Source: Alopecurus myosuroides (taxonomy: Eukaryota; Streptophyta; Magnoliopsida; Poales; Poaceae). From it: a stretch of DNA of 64,000 nucleotides. Position 1 is the stretch's first letter. Each line of letters opens with the position of its first letter. The notes under the pieces were generated by a model. The model was not told where the DNA came from and ran no database searches. It was given only the letters and a program-made list of their open reading frames with translations. The position numbers were made by a program, and so were the translations under genes. Below, piece by piece: positions 34,831 to 45,683 of this stretch. The stretch spans positions 326,002,941 to 326,066,940 of the forward strand of contig CM054057.1 in NCBI GenBank assembly GCA_028641055.1. The letters are read 5' to 3'.

Positions 34831-35691
34831 TTAGTTCTCCTTGGGAATCTGTCCAGAACTGTCATAATCGATACACATTCTCCACTTGTTGATCTTTTTG
34901 ACTATGAGTACCGGGTTTGCCAGCCAATCCGGATAAGGCGTTTCCATGACGCGGCTGGTTGTGAACGGCTGCGCAATTTCTTCTCTTGTGGTGGATTGTT
35001 TGAGGGAATCACCCTTTACGAAAGCCACCATCTTGGTATCTCGTGCTGCCTTGAGTTTTGCCCTTTCGCCTTCAGTACTCGGATTTTTTAGGGCTGTTCT
35101 GTCATCCGAGTCTGCTTGAGCCCGGTAATATTTGAGTTCCTCTTTTCTACAAGCTTGTTCAGCCATTGCTGCATCTCCTTCATCGCACTCAGCCGCTATG
35201 TCCCGGCTTCCATGTATGGTGATGGTCTGTTTAGGGCCCGGGATTTTTAGCTGTAGGTACACGTAACACGGCCTAGCCATGAATTTAGCATAAGCCGGTC
35301 TTCCGAACAGCGCGTGATAAGGACTGCGCAACTTGACCACCTCGAAGGTGAGCCACTCAACTCGATAATTGTCCTTTGATTCCCCAAAAGCTACTTCCAA
35401 TGCAATTTTTCCTTCGGGGCACGCTGAATGACCCGGCACTATCCCATGAAAAATTGTTGAACTTTTTTGTAGCTGAGACTCCTTGAGACCCATGCGTAGA
35501 AAGGTTTCCCAATATAGTATATTGATGCTACTTCCACCGTCCATCAGGACCTTTTTCAACTCATAACCATTGACCTGTGGTGCAACTACTAATGCCAAGA
35601 ATCCCGGGTGTTCTATTCTTTCCGGGTGATCCCTTCTGCTCCATGTTACGTCCTGTTCTGACCACCTCAGGTATCTCGGAACAGCCGCAGA
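34831..35691 (-). pseudogene. Protease and truncated RT of outer element
   Basis: This is a 286-codon open frame on the minus strand, continuing the gag frame that breaks at the inner insertion. The aspartic protease site appears as VLMDGGSSINIL; Tat elements use DGG in place of the retroviral DTG. Further on, PDWLANPVLIVKK and KWRMCIDY are the N-terminal start of reverse transcriptase. The frame then stops after IPKEN at 34831. The palm motif (YVDD), RNase H and integrase are absent. The inner copy stops at the same place, so the deletion predates both insertions. Confidence 0.88.
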
Positions 35692-35696
35692 CACCG

Positions 35697-36175
35697 TGTC
35701 GTGGGATAATCACGGCAGACGTTACCGGGGGTAACTGATCTTGGGGCAAGACGACACAGGCGTTTGGGAGAGGGTTTAGCTCAGAGGAAAACATGGTGCA
35801 ATTCGATCTGGTAGCCGGCAATCAAAGTCGCCGAGTCTCCGATCTTGATATAACAACTCAACTCTGGGATTACACTAGATGCTCGATATCAAGCGATATT
35901 GCTAGGGTTCTTAGATCTCTGCCTAAACTAGACCTGGGGGTCGGTTTATAAAGCACCCGTACCCCCTGGCTTATTCTCCAAGGCGCATCCTGGATCCTAC
36001 CCGGACACGGCGCACAAACCCTAACTTTCTTCTACCATAACCCACAATCCGGGTTACTGGGCCTACAAGCTTGGGCCTTCACAGGTTTCCTTATCCTTAG
36101 CCGGATCCTGCACAGCGTCCTTTGGGCCGGGTTACTCCTTGGAGTTTGGCCTACCGGGTTATCATCCCCCCATCA
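35697..36175 (-). repeat. 3' LTR of inner element
   Basis: On minus it starts TGATGGGGGGATG and ends CCCACGACA. It pairs with 45200-45678. Confidence 0.94.
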
Positions 36176-36551
36176 GTAGTCCCCAGAATAGCCTGGGCTT
36201 CATGGATACTCCTTTGAAGCGCTCGCTATTCCCTGCAAATATATCAAACACACGAGTATGTGGAGGCCGGGTTAAGGTGCCTCAATAGATAGCTAGGCCT
36301 TACTCCATGGTGGCCATATAGTAACCCGGCTCTTTCCCAATTACCTAACTTACTTTCCTAGGCAAAACCCCAAAATGTCAAGATTTTATACTTGATAATT
36401 GGCCTGATATCACGGGATGGATCTCTTTCTTCTTTTCGTTCAGATCCCCTGCTCAACATTTAAAGCGCATCTCGCCAAAACTCAAATAAATAGCCGTTTA
36501 CTTCCGCAACTCCCGGCTCCCGCTCGCTGAACCGGGCTTATCCACTCGCGC

Positions 36552-36559
36552 TATAAATA
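36552..36559 (+). promoter_or_regulatory. TATA box of the inner antisense gene
   Basis: TATAAATA in the same position as in the outer copy. A leader exon follows, ending at 36827, with an intron at 36828-37347. Confidence 0.7.
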
Positions 36560-37356
36560 GGCTCCTTGGGGGTAACCCGAACCCTAACGGCTCATTTCCC
36601 CCCACTCTGCTTCCTTTCTCCCTCCGAGCTCATCCTCACTGAGCGCCACCACGGAAATCCCGCGCGCATCACCGGAGTCCATCGGCCGGAGGCTGCGCTC
36701 CGCCACAGCTCGCCCCGCGCCGCCGCCAAGATCCACCGGCAAATTTCCATCCGGCCCGTCAGGAACCGCGAAGGGACACCAGGCTTGCGCCATCTGCCTC
36801 CGCAAGGCTTCACTCAGATCTCCTCCGGTAAGCCTCTTGCGTCCATTAATTTGCCCTTGCAATTTTTGATTTCACCTCAAATTAGATCCAAATCAGCCCG
36901 CCAAGGATTTCTCGGCCATGCTGAATTAGGCTACTAATAGTCTTTCTAGCTCGCCCAATAGATAAGATGTATACTCCAATCCACTCTCCTACTACCCGCA
37001 ATTATTATTTTCGCCACAAACCTGAAGATGGAATTTCCAATCTGGGCTCGAACTACTCGAAGTTTCCGCCTTTGCCTCAATCACCCGGCTGGACCTCCCC
37101 TTTCCAGTTCCTTTTATTCGCGCTAAGTGCCTATGCAGCCATCCATCGTCCTCAAAAGCTCCTTCAACGCTTAGACCCCCATAATTTTCGCCATAACACT
37201 TGACACCCGGATAATTCGAACTTTACTCTGCGAGCTAACACCCGGATTACACGCAATTTTCGTGTCTCAATATTACCCTGCCGATACTCGGCCGGCTCAC
37301 AGCTTCCGTGTCTTAGTCCTCTTATCCTTTTACCTTGTACTTTGCAGGTCAACCAT

Positions 37357-40300
37357 ATGGCTCCCAAAAAGCAGGGGAAAACCCCAACCAAAACTAAAGC
37401 CACCAACTCCATATCCGCCAACTGGGCGCGGTCTACGGTCACCAAGGCCAAGTTGGAGGAGCTGGTGGAGCTGGGAGTTCTTCCTCCTCAAGAGGATATC
37501 CAATGGAGGGTGCCGGGCAAGGAGACCCGGCCCACCCCGACAAAAGGCGAGGTAATTTGTTTCGTGGAACATGTGACCCGGGGCTTCCGCCCACCCGGTC
37601 ACCCTTTTTTCCGTGATGTTCTAAGCCATTACGGCCTTCGCGTTTTTGACATCGGGCCTAATTCTGTATTAAACATCTCCCACTTCATCGTCCTTTCCGA
37701 ATCATACTTGTGCACTTCGCCAAGTCTAGCTCTTTTCATTGAGCTTTTTCAGTGCAAACCGTGCCGCGAGAGCGGTGACGGGGCGCTTCTTGCTTGCGGC
37801 GGGGTTTCCATCCAGCGCAGCAAGAATTTTTTGATGCCACCCCTCACCCTTAACTCCCATGTCAAGCACTGGCAGCTCTCATACTTTTACTGCCAAGACA
37901 TCTCCCCACCCGGCCAAAAGAAGCTGTCGGGTTACTCAGAGGGTATTCTTGACATCTCCGAGAAATTTAGTGCCTTCGCCTCTGACTCGGACAGGGAGGC
38001 AATTCAACCTCTACTAGCCAAAATCAACACTCTCACGGCCCAAGGCCTCATCGGGCTCAACCTGGTGAAGACTTGGGTCGACTTCCGGATTCAACCCAAT
38101 TCCATCCGCACAAAGTTGATGTGCGAGTATTCGGGGCAATCTACAGACCCGCTCCGGTACTCTGACAACATCTTCGCAGCTGGCGACACTCACAAAACCA
38201 TCAAGGGTTTTCTGACAGAAAAGCTTGAGGTAATCCTGAACATATCCGGATTGGAGCCCTTCACACTCGAGAACCCAGCCCCCAAGGTGAAAACCCGACT
38301 TTGATGCCTTTACCTTTGCTCTTTCCACTCGATACAGTTGATAACCCTTGTACTGACACTTTTCAGGCTGATGATGATTTTTGGAAAACCAACATCTCTC
38401 CTAGCTCCGAAAGTCCAGAGGAGCAAGAAGCTGTTAACTCGGACGAAGGTACTCTCCGGATTTTATTTGGTTCCTTTAAGCTCACCATAACCCCTTCATT
38501 TCCAACTATAACTTTGATGATATCCAGAACGAGAAGATGACGAGGAAGAAAACTCCGACGGCAAAGTAGAATCCGCCAGCGACGAGGAGGAACTGGAGCC
38601 GACAATCAAAGTCGGATCAAAAAGAAAAACTCAAGAGGCCACCTCCAAGGTTTCATAATCTCCTCCTCGCATTCAATTCGTATTACTTTAATGATATACA
38701 TGAGCTACCTTGACGTTATTCCACTGGCCATGCTTGAAGGAGTCGCCCATGACCAAGCGCAGGTCAACTCGAAATCACCCGGGTGATGATGCCCTTAACC
38801 CGGGTATTTCATCGACCCCGACTCGGCGGGCTGGTACTTACCCTATCTTTTCTCGGTCAAAACATTCTCCTTGAACCATTCCCACATGACGTCTGACTTG
38901 ATAATTTCCAGTCTCTCCCGAGTCCAGCGACGGATTTCCTTGTGACTTTGCGGTGAACACCGGGTAAAATCCCCTTCCTGATGCTCCACCACATTTCATC
39001 ACCCTTTCCTGACTGTGTATTTAGCTGCTCACTGACAACATCTATAGGGCCACGGTAGTTATCAGCGACCAAGAGGATATGGAGACCGAGGGCCCGGGTA
39101 AGGGGAGCCCGACTGATAAGACTACAGCCGCGTCTAGCGGCGAAAAACAAGCGTCGCCGACAAACCCGGACACACAAGAAGCCGAGTATCCGATTGCTTC
39201 CCATGCAAGCAAGAAGAACAAAGCCACAATCTTGGGTGCAGAAGAAAGAGCGTCGGATTCCGACACACAAATGACCCGGGTTCCGCCTCCCACTAAGAAG
39301 AAAGCTCCTTCTCGGAATTTCCAAGGCCCTGGGTTCTCTGATACGGGTAAAGACACTTTTGATCAATTGATGAACACTCTCCTCACTATGAAGACTTCGG
39401 AGAGCAAGATCTTGGAGCGCATGGCTGCAGAGCACCAGGTAAGGACACTTGGTATCTCATATTGCATACCTAGTCCCCAAGTTCCGAGTATGACTTGCAA
39501 AAGTTATGCTTGGTACTTTACGCCATATTCAGCTTACCATAACATCCAACTGATACTTGCGTTCCTTGCTACTTACAGGCACAGATAACCCGGTCTGATG
39601 AAACTTTACTTAAGACCGAACAACTTCTTCTTGCCGAGATAAAACGAAGGGAAACCCTTGAGGATGACATGAAAACTTTGAAGAAGGATGTTTCCAAATA
39701 CAAGAAGAAGTGCAATGCCGCTCAGACCGCACTGAAGAAACTATCGGACCAAGTCGCCGATACTTATCAGATCTTGCTTAGTAAGTTTTTGCTGCCGATT
39801 GGCTTCATGTCTTTGCTTTATTATATCATACTCGGGATTACTGATACGTTCTTTCTTTTGTTACAACTGTAGGTGCCAACCTTGCGGCCCCAGAGGAGGA
39901 TGCCATTGTCAAGGCTAGAACCCTAAAGACCGTGCTCCGGACTTTCTTTGTCGGCACAAAATTTATACTGGATGCCGTGAAGTGGCCTACGGAAGTATAT
40001 CCGGGTGAAGAAAATCTCATTCAAGCCTGCTCCACTGTGCCTGGCTGGATTGAAATCTGGAAACGCTCGTCGTGCCGGATTGGAATGACCCGGGCTTTCA
40101 CCCTGGCCAAGGCTTTCTTTCCGAAGCTTGACCCGGCAAAGGTAATATCCGGGTTTCCCGAATTCAAGGCGGACGGTTCCAAATTTACACCCAAGGATTT
40201 CAAAGCCATACAAGCCGCAGTGCGCCCCTCGGCTACCACTTTGGCCGATAGTTTGGATCTAAACACGATTATGAGTGCATACGACGCTGATGGCAAAGTT

Positions 40301-40540
40301 GTTACGGAGGAAGCACCCCCGCCCTTTGATATCTTGGAGAAGTGGGTTTCTAACTCGGCCAGGAAGAGGGAGGCGACTGCGAAGAGAGAGGCCGAGTTAG
40401 GATCAGGTCCGTCTGCCTCTACACCAGCCGTCCCTCCACCTGTCCGCCCTGGTGCAGTGAGTCCGGGTAAGGGTGCCGGGAAGGCTAAGCAGCAAGCCCA
40501 GGACCCAGACCCGGAAGACCGTACTCAGGAGGCCGAATAG
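37357..40540 (+). pseudogene. Antisense spliced gene, inner copy (one frameshift)
   Basis: By alignment to the outer copy the exons are 37357-38286, 38367-38448, 38529-38649, 38740-38833, 38912-38963, 39048-39438, 39579-39780 and 39873-40540. Five exons keep exactly the outer lengths (930, 94, 52, 391 and 202 nt). Exon three has 121 nt where frame would need 122, so one base is missing near 38640 and translation would meet TGA in the next exon. The frame afterwards is open to the stop at 40540. The last exon is 18 nt shorter, an in-frame loss in the acidic tail. An alternative donor could rescue the frame, but none is obvious. Confidence 0.8.
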
Positions 40541-41595
40541 GGCAGTACCATCATAATACCTTGTTTACGTGATGCTTTGTATTCAAACTATTATGCTTTT
40601 GATGGTGCGCCTGTGCACCCCTGATACTGATGTCGTAACTTGTAACGTACTTTTAGTCCGTGATATACTTTGCGGCTTTCCTGGCCTTTTGATAACCGTA
40701 TTGCTTGTCTATTCTTTGAGCTTTTTCTCGATACCCGACTCTCTATTTTGGCTCCCTTCGTAAGACTCGGTTTTCCGAATACCAGGGGCTTTGACAAGTG
40801 GACTTTTTCTTTAAGTCCCCAAGACTTGGATGGTGAGGTCTTTCGAACTTCGATAGCCAAGTAGTTTGTTTCTGTTTCGAAGTCCCCAGTCCCCATGACC
40901 CAAAGTCCGAGTCATGAGGGTGTGGCCTTTCTCAGAGAACAAATTGTTTTTTACCGAGTCGCAAGCCTAAAGCCATTCCGTGTAGGTACTGAAGTTATGC
41001 TTGATAGTTGTTGAGTTTCCGTCTATTAGCCTTGTACTCTGCATAAACTTGTGGTTTAGATGACCCTTTTGACTATCTTGTACTGTAAGCCGGCTTTCGC
41101 GTGGATACCATGTTGTTACATCCATACGAGAACAGGGTCAGGCAAGTCCCATTGGGCTTCATGGCTGATTGTAATCGTAAGCGAACGAATCATGCCACTT
41201 TAGTGCGAGTCACATCGAGCTTAAGTAAGAAAAGTCAAGAAAATTTGGCTCCTTTGTCCAGTTATAAGATTGCAGCCGTACTCGTTTGCGAATAATCGGC
41301 CCTTATAACTTATAGGCATCAAGGCCGGGTCTTTTGGGTTTATAGCTGGGCTACTTGAGCAACCAGCCCCCGAGACCTATATATACTCAACGTTCTTAAT
41401 GATACTGAAATATTGATGTCACATGGATACTACTTACTTGTAATCAGGCTGTAACGAAACAGGACTTGATAACCATCTCTTTATTGATGCGAGAAAGTTT
41501 GGACCAGCAGGCCGCCTCATTAAAAACCTTCCAGTCCCCTTAGGTGCCCTGGGTAGGAAAAGAGCGCGTCTGAAACCTGCTGCCCGTTACATTGT
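40541..41595. other. Internal non-coding region of inner element
   Basis: Equivalent of 33775-34830 in the outer copy. It includes the conserved block with a 64-codon frame at 41101-41295. Confidence 0.5.
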
Positions 41596-42534
41596 TTAGT
41601 TCTTCATGGACACCGGTCCCGAACTGGCGTGACCGGTGCACATTCTCCACGTGTTAGATTTTTTCATGACGAGTACCGGGTTTACTAGCCAACCCGGGTA
41701 AGGTGTTTCCATGACATGGCTGGTTGTGAGCGGTCGTGCAGCTTCTTCTTTTATGGCGGATTGTTTGGAGGAGTCATCCTCGATAAAAGCCACCATTTTA
41801 GCATCTTGTGCTACCTTGGATTTTGCTCTTTCGCCTTCAGTACTCGGCCTTTTTGATGTGGCTCTATCCTCCGGGTCTGCTTGAGACCGGTAATGCTTGA
41901 GTTCTTCTTTTCTACAGGCCTGCTCGGCCATTGCTGCATCTCCTTCGTCGCATTCAGCTGCTATGTCTCGATTTCCATGTATGGTAATGGTCTTCTTGGG
42001 ACCCGGGATTTTTAGCTGTAGATATACGTAACACGGCCTAGCCATGAATTTGGCGTAAGCCGGCCTTCCAAATAACGCGTGATAAGGGCTGCGCAACTTG
42101 ACTACCTCAAAGGTAAGCCACTCAACTCGATAGTTATCCTTTGACTCCCCAAAGGCTACCTCCAATGCGATTTTTCCCTCGGGGCACGCTGAATGACCCG
42201 GCACTATCGCATGAAAAACTGTTGAGCTTTTTTGTAGCTGAGACTCCTTGAGGCCCATGCGTAGGAAGGTTTCCCAATACAGTATATTGATGCTGCTTCC
42301 ACCATCCATCAAAACCTTTTTCAGCTCATACCCATTGACTTGCGGTGCGACTACTAATGCCAAGACTCCCGGGTGCTCCACTCTTTCTGGGTGATCCCTT
42401 CTGCTCCATGTTACCTCCTGTTCTGACCATCTCAAGTATCTCGGGACAGCTGACGAAACTGAGTTGACCGCTTGCTTCAGTACCTTTTTGTCCTTGTTAG
42501 AGCCTCCTGTGGTATGCACATGATATTGACCCAA
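41596..42534 (-). pseudogene. Protease and truncated RT of inner element
   Basis: A 312-codon open frame, in a different frame from the upstream gag because of a shift near 42640. It carries the same protease site VLMDGGSSINIL and the RT start PGWLVNPVLVMKK. The RT stub is more diverged than in the outer copy (WRMCTGHASS) and ends at the matching position. No RT core, RNase H or integrase follows. Confidence 0.87.
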
Positions 42535-45135
42535 TTGTTTGGGGTTAGCCTGGAAACCTCCTGCCCCCCCTTGGTTATTACCTTGATTTCCAGCCGCCGG
42601 GTTACCAGCTGGGGGTGGGCCGTTGCCCGGGTTTCCCCTGGACCCGGTCTTCCTCCCCGTCCTGCACCTCGCATAGCTCTGTTCACTTCCTCATTTTTCC
42701 ATCTTTGTAAGTCGGCGCACTGTTCCAGGGAGTGGTTAGCTTGCCTGCCGTTCCTGCTGTGCTTCGGGCATGCCATCCTGAATATGTCCCAATTGTTACC
42801 CGGCCTTGGCGGTCCTTGATAATTTCCTCCATTGTGATTACCTCCGTTGAAATTTCCTTCTGCTCTGGGCCTTGAAGACCCGGCTTCTGTGTTGGCGACA
42901 AACTCGGAGCCTCCTTCAAACGGGCGTTTGTTCTGGCTATTTCCGTTATTACCCGGTGCTGGTCCATTGCCGGTTCTTCCGTTATTACTTGTGTTTGCTT
43001 TTACCTTCCTGTCATCAACTTCCTCTTCTGTAGTATCTGTCGCGGCGTGTTTGTTGCACGCATCCATCAATTCTCCCATTGTAACTTCCGACGCATTTCG
43101 ACTAGACTTCATGCGAGTTAACTTTTGCACTAAAGGTATATACTTGCATGTTTTTGCCATGGCCTGTAGTGCATCTTTGGGCTGAATATCCGTGGAAGAG
43201 TGAAGTATCTCCATAACCCGGCGCACCCAACTGCGCGCCGATTCTCCCTTCTTTTGGACGCATCGCTCTAGATCGTCAATAGTGAACAATTTCCTGCACG
43301 TCCCATGAAAGTGCTTGACAAACGCGGTCCTCAATTCCTCCCAGGACTTGATCGATCCTTCCGGCAAGTTGGTGAACCACAACTTTGCTGCTCCTTCTGA
43401 CATCATCAAGTACATGAACTTGGCTTGGAGATTCTCGGACGCATTGCGAATCGACATTGCCATCTCGTAACTGCTTAGCCATGTTTCTGGATCCATAGTT
43501 GGTTCATAATTCACTACTTTCCCCGGTTCTTTGAATTTTTCCGGGTAAGGTTCAGCTCTGATATTGTCCGAGAGACACTTGGGTCCCGCTAGAACGGTTG
43601 AGGCCGGTCTTGCTCTAGAAACGTGTGATACCGCGGGGGGCGCGGCTGGGCGCGATGCTGCGGGAAGTCCATGCGCTGCAGACCCGGCCGCGGCCCTCCG
43701 GGCTCTGGAACTGTCCACGACAGCCTGTGCTGCTGATGCTGCCTAAACGCGGGGAGGAGGCAGCATTTGCTGCTGCTCTTCCCTCCGCCGTGCTGAACTT
43801 GTTTGGATATTCCCTTGATGTTGACTGACGTATGGCGTCCCGTGCATACCGCTTCTATGATCCGGATAATTGGCTTGCTGTGCCACCGCAGTGTGCAACA
43901 GATCGATGGCTTGCCGAGTCTTCTCTGCATGGGGCGACTCTCCCACAGGGATTTGATTTAACGCGAGTGTCGCCGCATACACATTGTCCATGGGGTTATT
44001 GTAGTGACCGGCTGGTGTGCGGAATCGTAATGGTGGCGGTGGTGGTAGATCGTTGCCGGTTGTGACTCTAGTCTGTGGTGGGGGTAACCGGTCCGTTCAT
44101 TTGCCGGATGTGTCCCTGCTGTCGCCGGTTGGGGTGCGGTTCCCTGGTTCACCACTGGTATCGGCTGATCCTGAGGTGTGACAAATAAATTAGCCGGATT
44201 AATAACCCCGCCCGTTGCTGGTAACCTGGTTTGATGCCTTTGATGTACTCTAGACGTTTCCTCTCGGAGCCGAGTTTCCAGCGCATCCAGCTCACGCTGC
44301 CGCGTGGCCATCCCTTGCCTTTCTCTGCCTCTACCTGCCTTCTTTGCTGTTCCAGCGCACGACGAGCCACATCCAGATCCCTGACACGTTCCGCTGCGTT
44401 TTCCGGAGTGATAACCGTTGCAAGAACCGTTGGGTCTAGAATCAGATTATTATCGAATAAGGCCGGGTGGCGCGGGTTCGAAGGACCCGCCCCTGGTGTC
44501 CGGTTTCCCAGGAATCCGAACGTGTTTGCATGCAACTCCTCATCTGCTGCACGGCTGGTTACTGATGCCGACTCCCCATCAACCCGGGCCAAAACCGGGT
44601 CTCCGTTAGCCGCGCCCTGCTGCTGGGCCACTGCCTGAGCCGCCCCGACTGATGTCGCGGTTGCGTTTCCTTGGTTGAGATTGGCCGCGGGAGCCGCATA
44701 GACTGCAACTCGGCGTACGATACCCGGTGTAAATTCATGCTGTTCTTCCTCGCCGTTCTCCTCCTCATACCGGTTTTCTAGCAGATCCAGGATAGACCCG
44801 GTATCATCTTCTCTTTCGACCCGGTCGCGCGGGGTCCATGCCGGCTCCTCCGGCTGTTCCCACTCCGCGATGGGTTCTTCTGCCGGACGTGTCGTTCCAA
44901 TCGATTCTTCATCATCTGATCGGATAGAAGTGGCTTCTCCTGGCATAGAATCAGATCCAATATTGTCAGGGATCGGATTGGAAGTACATACCATACCAAT
45001 GAAGACGCTGATCCGGCCGATTGTCACGACGGATCCGGATTCGAGGTGATCCGACTCTGGCCCCCAGCCGGAATCGTCCACCATCTTTTCTCCTTTGTGG
45101 TCGATGTAGATTTCGCCGACGACAAGATTCTCCAT
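42535..45135 (-). pseudogene. gag of inner element, several lesions
   Basis: The start is taken at the first ATG after the primer site (45135, MENLVVGEIYID). Compared with the outer copy, lesions are frameshifts near 44320 and 44090, a TAG at 43743-43745, and a shift near 42640. The retrotransposon gag core is clear at 43.1-43.6 kb (PYPEKFKEP, TWLSSYEMAM, LWFTNLPEGSIKSWEEL, HFHGTCRKLF). A cysteine/histidine cluster (CPKHSRNGR..NHSLEQC) probably corresponds to the nucleocapsid knuckle. No intact gag can be made from this copy. Confidence 0.85.
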
Positions 45136-45180
45136 GCTCTTCCGAGCTTCTCCCGTGATGTAAACACCTTCGGACGCAGG

Positions 45181-45199
45181 CCCCACGGTGGGCGCCAAC
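45181..45199 (-). promoter_or_regulatory. Primer binding site of inner element
   Basis: On minus, TTGGCGCCCACCGTGGGG directly follows the 5' LTR end. It begins with TGGCGCC, typical of Tat/Ogre-type gypsy primer sites. Confidence 0.75.
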
Positions 45200-45678
45200 T
45201 GTCGTGGGATAATCACGGCAGACGTTACCGGGGGTAACTGATCTTGGGGCAAGACGACACAGGCGTTTGGGAGAGGGTTTAGCTCAGAGGAAAACATGGT
45301 GCAATTCGATCTGGTAGCCGGCAATCAAAGTCGCCGAGTCTCCGATATTGATATAACAACTCAATTCTGGGATTACACTAGATGCTCGATATCAAGCGAT
45401 ATTGCTAGGGTTCTTAGATCTCTGCCTAAACTAGACCTGGGGGTCGGTTTATAAAGCACCCGTACCCCCTGGCTTATTCTCCAAGGCGCATCCTGGATCC
45501 TACCCGGACACGGCGCACAAACCCTAACTTTCTTCTACCATAACCCACAATCCGGGTTACTGGGCCTACAAGCTTGGGCCTTCACAGGTTTCCTTATCCT
45601 TAGCCGGATCCTGCACAGCGTCCTTTGGGCCGGGTTACTCCTTGGAGTTTGGCCTACCGGGTTATCATCCCCCCATCA
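45200..45678 (-). repeat. 5' LTR of inner element
   Basis: The same termini as 35697-36175, with two substitutions. Its outer edge meets CACCG of the split outer gag frame. Confidence 0.94.
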
Positions 45679-45683
45679 CACCG

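Larger units (their letters stand above)
35697..45678 (-). mobile_element. Non-autonomous Tat-type gypsy element (inner), 9982 bp
   Basis: LTRs are 35697-36175 and 45200-45678 (479 bp each, two differences by eye), with target duplication CACCG at 35692-35696 and 45679-45683. It inserted into the gag-protease frame of the outer element. The structure matches the outer element part for part: gag-protease on minus, RT stub, and spliced antisense gene on plus. LTRs of the two elements differ by many substitutions and small indels, so the inner is not a direct copy of the outer but a separate family member. Confidence 0.95.
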
